From assembly GCA_021785315.1 (NCBI GenBank), contig JAJYFX010000034.1:1-9997 (forward strand): a DNA stretch of 9,997 bases, written 5' to 3'. A program made the translations under genes and the position numbers. The notes under the pieces are model-generated. The model was not told the origin of the DNA. It saw only the letters and a list, made by a program, of their open reading frames with translations, and did no database searches. Within the stretch, counting starts at the first letter, position 1. The number at the start of each line of letters is the position of its first letter. This document shows, in pieces, positions 5,992-9,997 of this stretch. Source of the stretch: Actinomycetes bacterium. GTDB taxonomy: Bacteria > Actinomycetota > Acidimicrobiia > Acidimicrobiales > Acidimicrobiaceae.

Positions 5992-8292
5992 ATGAATTTG
6001 GAAAAAGTAACACAAAAATGGGTTGGACAGTCTGTCTGCAGAGATGAGGACAGCGCTCTAGTTCGCGGCGAAGGGAAGTTCCTCGATGATATAAACATCG
6101 AAGGCCAGCTTCATATGCGGGTAGTGAGGTCACCTTTTTCAAGGGCAGTCATCAAGTCCGTTGATACTTCTCGCGCAGCTCAGATGAACGGAGTCGCGGC
6201 GGTGTATAGCGGGAAGGATTTAGCGCCGATGATCACCTTGTTGCCTCCCGCTGCTGCTCCAGGCGTTACCGTCGGCAATGTTGCGATGTCAATAATTGCA
6301 GAGCGGAATGTCAACTATGTGGGGGAGCCGGTTGCAGTCGTGCTAGCAGCGTCGCGAGAATTGGCAGAAGATGCCGCTGACGGAGTCGAAATAGAATACG
6401 AATCGCTGCCATGCGTGACCGATCCGCGCTCCTCCCTGAGTGGCAGCGTGACATTACATGAAGGTATTTCCAACAATGTCCTGTTAAGTTGGGAAAAGAA
6501 GAGCGATGATTTTGATGAGGCAATGTCTCGGGCCTCCAGGATTGTCGAAGGGACCTTTGAACTTCCCAGACTCGTTGCGGCACCTATGGAGCCTCGAGGC
6601 TGTCTAGTTTCGTATGACACACACGCCGATAAGATCATGCTCTGGGCCTCAAGCCAAGATCCGCACCGGCCTAGGTCTCAGCTTGCCCAGGCGTTTGGTT
6701 TGCCGATTGATCAAGTGAGGGTTGTGGTCCCCGAAGTCGGGGGTGCGTTCGGATCAAAAGGCGGGGCCCCGCAGGAGTACATGCTTGCTTGTGCATCCTC
6801 GAAAAAGCTCGGGCGCCCAGTCAAATGGGTTGAAGATCGCTCCGAGAATTTCGTTTCTTCATACCAGGGACGGGGAATCAGCGCGCGAGTTCGTCTTGGA
6901 TTGGATGACGCCGGCGTATTCGTCGCCCTTGAAGCGGATCTGCTTGCTGATCTTGGCGCCTACCTGTTTCAGCCAACGCCAATTGCTCCGTACACTGCAG
7001 CAACAATGATGACTGGCGCGTACGGCATTCCCTGCGTCAAAGTTTCGTTAACCGGCGTAGCTACGAACAAGGTTCCCACTGGACCATATCGCGGCGCAGG
7101 CAGACCCGAGGCATGCTTCTTTGTCGAGCGGATCGTGGATATGGCTGCCAATGCGATCGGTCTTGATCCTTTGGAAATCAGGCTGCGAAATTTGATCCCG
7201 CCAGACTCCTTTCCATATGTCACTCCGCTGGGTTTGATATACGATTCTGGAAATTATGAGCCGGTACTCAGGCGAGCCGCCGAGTTGCTTGGCATTACTG
7301 AAAATTCCGCCAGCTACGAAAATCGTGATGGTTGGCTGTCAGCGGTAGGCATTGCTATGTCAGTTGAGCCCGCCGGAGCAGGGTTTTGGGAGAGCGGCAG
7401 CATCACCGTTCTGGGCGGAGGAACTGTGATTGCTAAAAGCGGATCCTCGTCCCATGGGCAAGGTCATAAAACCGCATTTGCCCAGATAGTTGCGGATGCA
7501 CTCGGGGTGGATATCAAATCGGTGTCAGTCATGCAGGGAGATTCAGACTTTGGCGCCGGAATAGGAACATTTGGCTCAAGGTCAATACTGCTTGGAGGCG
7601 AGGCATTGATCGCCGCATCCACGGAAGTCAGGGCCATTGCCTCTGATTGGGCGTCTTCGTTCTTCGAGGCGGCCAAGGAGGATCTGACATGGGATGCCGA
7701 CGGAGTACATGTTCAGGGCAGTCCCGAGTCGCATCTCACGCTTTTTGAGATTGCACGGAAGATGGAAGAGTCAGACAAGCATTCCAAACTCGCAGCAGAA
7801 GCCCATTCCAACATTCCTGGTGCGGTTTTTCCTTTTGGGGCGTATGGAGCAGAAGTGGAAATCGACATTCATACCGGATATGTCAGGCTGAAGAGGATCA
7901 TTGCAGTCGATGACACTGGTACGATTATCAATCCCCTCCTTGCCGAAGGCCAAGTGGTTGGTGCAACTCTTCAAGGGGTCGCTTCGGCATTATGGGAGGA
8001 GATGATCTACGACGCAGATGGCATGCCCCTCACCGGCAGCTTCTTGGACTATTTAATACCCGGTTCGAAAGAGTCAGAATTCAGCTTGGCAAGTGAATTC
8101 AGATGCACTCCCACTCCTTATACCTCCCTTGGGGCGAAAGGTATTGGCGAAAGTGGAACCGTGGGAGCACTGCCTGCCGTAGCAAATGCTGTCAACGCCG
8201 CCCTTACCAAGCTTGGGTTTGCAGGCCATCTCGATCCTCCTTATTCTCCGGAGAAAATGTGGAAAGCATTAGAGCGCCTAGAAAAGATCTAG
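5992..8292 (+). CDS. Xanthine dehydrogenase/aldehyde oxidase family molybdopterin-binding large subunit (CoxL form II-like)
   Basis: This is the molybdenum-cofactor subunit of a xanthine oxidase-family hydroxylase, which oxidises an aldehyde, N-heterocycle or related substrate with oxygen from water. Its 766 residues match the family size. Visible are the N-terminal domain (KWVGQSVCRDEDSALVRGEG, 9-28), the cofactor motif VGGAFGSKGG (249-258), the active-site loop GPYRGAGR (364-371), SSSHGQGH (485-492), GDSDFGAGIGTFGSRS (516-531) and the catalytic glutamate in KGIGE (Glu720). The loop is the AYRGAGR form, not the AYxCSFR loop of true CO dehydrogenase, so it is form II and not expected to oxidise CO. 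GGAGG (5985-5989) is only 2 bases from the ATG but 8 from an in-frame TTG at 5998, which may be the real start. FAD and [2Fe-2S] subunit genes are absent on both sides. The substrate is unknown. Confidence 0.93.
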   Translation: MNLEKVTQKWVGQSVCRDEDSALVRGEGKFLDDINIEGQLHMRVVRSPFSRAVIKSVDTSRAAQMNGVAAVYSGKDLAPMITLLPPAAAPGVTVGNVAMSIIAERNVNYVGEPVAVVLAASRELAEDAADGVEIEYESLPCVTDPRSSLSGSVTLHEGISNNVLLSWEKKSDDFDEAMSRASRIVEGTFELPRLVAAPMEPRGCLVSYDTHADKIMLWASSQDPHRPRSQLAQAFGLPIDQVRVVVPEVGGAFGSKGGAPQEYMLACASSKKLGRPVKWVEDRSENFVSSYQGRGISARVRLGLDDAGVFVALEADLLADLGAYLFQPTPIAPYTAATMMTGAYGIPCVKVSLTGVATNKVPTGPYRGAGRPEACFFVERIVDMAANAIGLDPLEIRLRNLIPPDSFPYVTPLGLIYDSGNYEPVLRRAAELLGITENSASYENRDGWLSAVGIAMSVEPAGAGFWESGSITVLGGGTVIAKSGSSSHGQGHKTAFAQIVADALGVDIKSVSVMQGDSDFGAGIGTFGSRSILLGGEALIAASTEVRAIASDWASSFFEAAKEDLTWDADGVHVQGSPESHLTLFEIARKMEESDKHSKLAAEAHSNIPGAVFPFGAYGAEVEIDIHTGYVRLKRIIAVDDTGTIINPLLAEGQVVGATLQGVASALWEEMIYDADGMPLTGSFLDYLIPGSKESEFSLASEFRCTPTPYTSLGAKGIGESGTVGALPAVANAVNAALTKLGFAGHLDPPYSPEKMWKALERLEKI

Positions 8293-8437
8293 ATTGAACG
8301 GTGCTTGAGCAGTTCTCCGAAGGTATTGTCGATGCAAATCATGCAGCCCGTAGAGCTCGGGCAGCGGAATTGTGAATCGAAAATGGCTATTCCTGGATTT
8401 CGCTGTCCAGTCAAGGACATCGAGCCGTGGCCATTTG
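8293..8437. other. Convergent intergenic region, no clear terminator
   Basis: This lies between two genes that converge. A weak hairpin (GCCCG at 8346-8350 and CGGGC at 8358-8362, 7-base loop) is present without a U-run. A plus-strand frame from 8332 to 8475 would encode 47 residues but overlaps the end of the redoxin gene and shows no recognisable motif or ribosome binding site. Confidence 0.35.
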
Positions 8438-8701
8438 TCAATTGGTATTTGACTCGGACTCAATTAGAGAAATGACATGCTTTGCCGATGGGTTGACCAG
8501 TGCGACGGCCCCCACGGTGACGGTTGGAACGGTTTCATTTCCGTCGGCTATTGACCGTACTTTGGCACTTGCTCCAGGGTTTTCCCAAATGTTGATGCTT
8601 TCATAGCTAACGCCGGCTTGGTCCAGCTGATCCCGCAGCATGACGCAGTACAGGCAGCCCGGACGCCAATAGACAGTAACTGAAGGCGGAGAGTTTTCCA
8701 T
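8438..8701 (-). CDS. Glutaredoxin-like / mycoredoxin-like thiol-disulfide protein
   Basis: This is an 87-residue thioredoxin-fold protein. The opening VTVYWRPGCLYC carries the CxxC active site (Cys16 and Cys19), TVPT (57-60) gives the cis-proline loop, and the later VNPSA (69-73) is the motif seen in mycoredoxins, which also have a GNxTVPT segment like the one here (GNETVPT). Mycoredoxins reduce mycothiol-mixed disulfides in the actinobacterial cytoplasm. This fits the redox role by family, and also supports an actinobacterial source. The CLYC centre differs from the CGYC I associate with mycobacterial Mrx1. The gene runs alone on the minus strand, divergent from the transporter gene and convergent with the hydroxylase. 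No Shine-Dalgarno sequence is visible before the ATG at 8701, and the transcript may have a short leader. Confidence 0.88.
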   Translation of the reverse strand: MENSPPSVTVYWRPGCLYCVMLRDQLDQAGVSYESINIWENPGASAKVRSIADGNETVPTVTVGAVALVNPSAKHVISLIESESNTN

Positions 8702-8713
8702 GACTATACAAAC

Positions 8714-8753
8714 CAGGGGAAAATGAAATTGATTCCATTGGATTTCTCCCCTG
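8714..8753. repeat. Long bulged inverted repeat between the redoxin and transporter genes
   Basis: CAGGGGA (8714-8720) is the exact reverse complement of TCCCCTG (8747-8753). GAAAT (8725-8729) and ATTTC (8742-8746) add five more pairs inside, leaving a 4-base bulge on the left. The centre also has CCA-T-TGG (8735-8741). No U-run follows, and it sits in a divergent intergenic region 13 bases above the redoxin start. It may be an operator, or form RNA structure in a transporter leader if the promoter lies to its left. Confidence 0.4.
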
Positions 8754-8847
8754 AAAATCCTTAACGTTTTATCTGTGCCAGGTGCCTTTTAATGGTCTTT
8801 TTGATTTACGTGAAGCAACTTGGAATCTGTACTAAAATTCTGGCGCA

Positions 8848-8900
8848 GATGCCATGTTGGCATCGTAGCCCTGCTTTGGGCGGTTATTGCCAAAGTCGGC
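8848..8900 (+). promoter_or_regulatory. Structured leader of the acetate-type transporter
   Basis: The region just upstream of the transporter start contains a perfect hairpin, GATGCCA (8848-8854) with TGGCATC (8858-8864) and a 3-base loop. A second stem CTTTGG (8874-8879) with CCAAAG (8890-8895) follows. Alternative pairings GCCC (8868-8871)/GGGC (8878-8881) and GCC (8889-8891)/GGC (8898-8900) exclude that second stem. This could be post-transcriptional control. I recognise no known riboswitch class. The frame is open through here, so a coding explanation is not fully excluded. Confidence 0.35.
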
Positions 8901-8927
8901 ATAATTTTCAAGGGGATGTGTACTTTT

Positions 8928-9620
8928 ATGAAATCAGAGAGCGACATTGATTCGCAGAGTTCTCTGTCTACGGCGTCGGCCTCGCCTCCGGCCGCCGTGC
9001 ATAGTGGCTCAGGAACGGACCCGACTCCGGTCGCGCTTGCGATATTCGCATTCGCGCTTGCGGCGTACGGGGTCCGATTTATCAGCGTTAATGATGCGAC
9101 GCTTGCTGCAGGTCCTACTACGGAGGCGCTCAACTATGCGGTCCTTGCTGCAGCTATAGCGCAGGCCGTGAGCGGGTTCATTGCAATACTCCGTGGTTTC
9201 ACATATCCAGGATATGTAACGGGAACGCTTGGACTTTGGCTGTTCGGTTTCTATATGCTGATCACTTCGGGGGCGGCGAGCAAAGAGTTCACTCCCGATG
9301 CTTTGGCCTGGTATGTGCTATTGGCGGTCGTACCTGTTGTTCTCTTGGCGATTCCCGCGTTCATGCATCGCAATATACCATTCATGATCGCATTTGTAGC
9401 GATTACGGTACTTTTGGTCCTACTGGGGCTTGGTTACCATGATTTGTACAACGCCGTTGTTGAGGCTGCAAAGGTAAAGGCGGCTCCAAACTTGTCCACT
9501 TCAGTCAATTTGATCAAGACTTCGGCTTATTTCGGCTTTATAGCTGCGATTGCGCTGTGGTGGGCGTTCACTGTAATGCTAGTCAAGGCGACCGTGCAGC
9601 CGAAGGGAAGCGCCAGCTAG
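8928..9620 (+). CDS. Acetate uptake transporter family (GPR1/FUN34/YaaH-type) membrane protein
   Basis: This 230-residue inner-membrane protein has an about 30-residue Ser/Ala-rich N-terminus and six hydrophobic helices, at about 33-53, 66-88, 95-115, 125-145, 150-168 and 199-220. The segment DPTPVALAIFAFALAAYG (31-48) corresponds to the NPAPLGL signature of the family at the first helix. QAVSGFIAILRGFTYPGYVTGTLG matches the family's second-to-third helix region (AQ, G, RG and T positions). Members take up acetate or related short monocarboxylates or succinate, driven by protons. The signature is degenerate, so the family call is good but not certain, and the substrate is open. ATG 8928 is chosen; AAGGGG (8910-8915) lies 12 bases ahead, somewhat far. 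The frame is open to a TTG at 8820, which would add a hydrophobic 36-residue extension over the leader hairpins; I judge that untranslated. Confidence 0.78.
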   Translation: MKSESDIDSQSSLSTASASPPAAVHSGSGTDPTPVALAIFAFALAAYGVRFISVNDATLAAGPTTEALNYAVLAAAIAQAVSGFIAILRGFTYPGYVTGTLGLWLFGFYMLITSGAASKEFTPDALAWYVLLAVVPVVLLAIPAFMHRNIPFMIAFVAITVLLVLLGLGYHDLYNAVVEAAKVKAAPNLSTSVNLIKTSAYFGFIAAIALWWAFTVMLVKATVQPKGSAS

Positions 9621-9705
9621 CACTTAGAATTTGACTTTGGGCACCGGTCCATGCTGCTGCATCGGGCTGTGATCTGAGTCAGCTCGCAAAACTGAGTTCA
9701 AACGG

Positions 9706-9737
9706 AGCAGGCCTCTTCCGTCAGGGAGGGGCCTGCT
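9706..9737 (+). terminator. Strong hairpin downstream of the transporter (terminator or RNA-stabilising)
   Basis: The strands 9706-9719 and 9724-9737 pair over 14 positions (two G-U) around a 4-base loop GTCA. The outer eight pairs, AGCAGGCC with GGCCTGCT, are perfect. It lies 85 bases after the transporter stop. No U-run follows directly, so it may act with the next hairpin rather than alone. Confidence 0.55.
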
Positions 9738-9746
9738 GTGATAACT

Positions 9747-9771
9747 GCAAAGCCTTTGCGTGGTTTTATTT
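9747..9771 (+). terminator. Small hairpin followed by U-rich tract
   Basis: GCAAA (9747-9751) and TTTGC (9755-9759) form a 5-bp stem with a 3-base loop, followed by GTGGTTTTATTTC. The stem is short and A/T-rich, but the U-rich tract fits intrinsic termination. Together with the 14-bp hairpin just upstream, it forms a probable tandem terminator of the transporter transcript. Confidence 0.4.
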
Positions 9772-9997
9772 CACATCATTAGTCCTGCAGCCAGCGCCTT
9801 GGGATCTGGATGGGGCTGTTCGAAGCTAGTGGCGCGGGTCTGTTCTGAGCCCGCATTGCGCAAATCCGGACGAGCTTGGTCACACCCTGCAGGGCTCGTT
9901 CATGAAGTGTCTGCTCTGAATTTAGCACGTGCAGCTCTCAGTCGCTCGAACCGGTGGCAGCTGGGCAAAGCTCGGCTGCCACCTGAGAGTAAAGGGG
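9772..9997. other. Gene-free right end with several inverted repeats
   Basis: No open frame of useful length was found. Inverted repeats are GCGGG (9834-9838)/CCCGC (9850-9854), ACGAGC (9870-9875)/GCTCGT (9894-9899) enclosing the 10-bp palindrome CCCTGCAGGG (9885-9894), and GGTGGCAGC (9953-9961)/GCTGCCACC (9975-9983). Outer arms CTCTCA (9935-9940) and TGAGAG (9984-9989) add to the last. The cluster may be an untranslated leader or non-coding RNA of a gene beyond the window. I matched it to no known RNA family. Confidence 0.35.

Noticed and set aside
5992..8292. Assignment as aerobic CO dehydrogenase CoxL
   Set aside because: The active-site loop is GPYRGAGR and lacks the AYxCSFR form with the cysteine that coordinates copper in true CO dehydrogenase.
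8278..8463. 61-codon minus-strand frame between the hydroxylase and redoxin genes
   Set aside because: It overlaps the ends of both genes and has no recognisable motif or start signal.
8332..8475. 47-codon plus-strand frame
   Set aside because: It runs antisense into the redoxin gene, lacks a ribosome binding site and resembles no family known to me.
9935..9997. Resemblance of CTGAGAG (plus strand) or CTCTCAGG (minus strand) to thiamine or glycine riboswitch motifs
   Set aside because: The rest of each riboswitch core (for thiamine the GGGGTGC and later ACCTGAT parts; for glycine the paired GGAGAG strand and following segments) is not visible in the window.

Overview
The window reads as a chromosomal stretch of a bacterium, most likely an actinobacterium of moderate G+C. 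The pointers are inferential: a mycoredoxin-like CxxC protein, a metal-binding protein of the type with SEPVADYL and ETxP motifs, and a form II CoxL-like molybdenum hydroxylase. No rRNA, tRNA, CRISPR array or complete insertion sequence was seen.

Layout. (1) 1-1081, minus strand: a MarR-family regulator and the start of a drug-exporter-type ABC ATPase, joined by an ATGA overlap; the ATPase runs off the left edge. (2) 1082-1544: a 463-base gap with no convincing gene but a plausible MarR operator near its left end. (3) 1545-5072, minus strand: a compact four-gene metal ABC importer in transcription order lipoprotein, ATPase, permease, permease, with gene junctions of 4 bp overlap, 4 bp overlap and 2 bp gap. 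(4) 5073-5331: divergent control region holding two strong, unrelated palindromes; one of them overlaps a perfect TATAAT for the importer. (5) 5332-5796, plus strand: a Fur-family (Zur-like) regulator. (6) 5992-8292, plus strand: a 766-residue molybdopterin hydroxylase large subunit, without its usual FAD and [2Fe-2S] partner genes. (7) 8438-8701, minus strand: a glutaredoxin/mycoredoxin-like protein. (8) 8928-9620, plus strand: a six-helix membrane protein of the acetate transporter (GPR1/FUN34/YaaH) type behind a structured leader, followed by terminator-like hairpins. (9) 9621-9997: no gene, but several inverted repeats.

How it works together. The best-supported unit is 1545-5796: a metal importer and the Fur-family sensor expected to repress it when the metal is plentiful, with the operator candidate located between them. 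Zinc is the default guess, but the predicted metal ligands (two His and two Glu, no His-rich loop) leave manganese open. The MarR-ABC pair at the left is a separate, probably substrate-inducible export unit. The hydroxylase, mycoredoxin and transporter appear to be individually transcribed. I found no clearly undescribed multi-gene system. The most informative unexplained signals are the non-coding ones: the two divergent palindromes, the leader of the transporter and the hairpin-rich right end.
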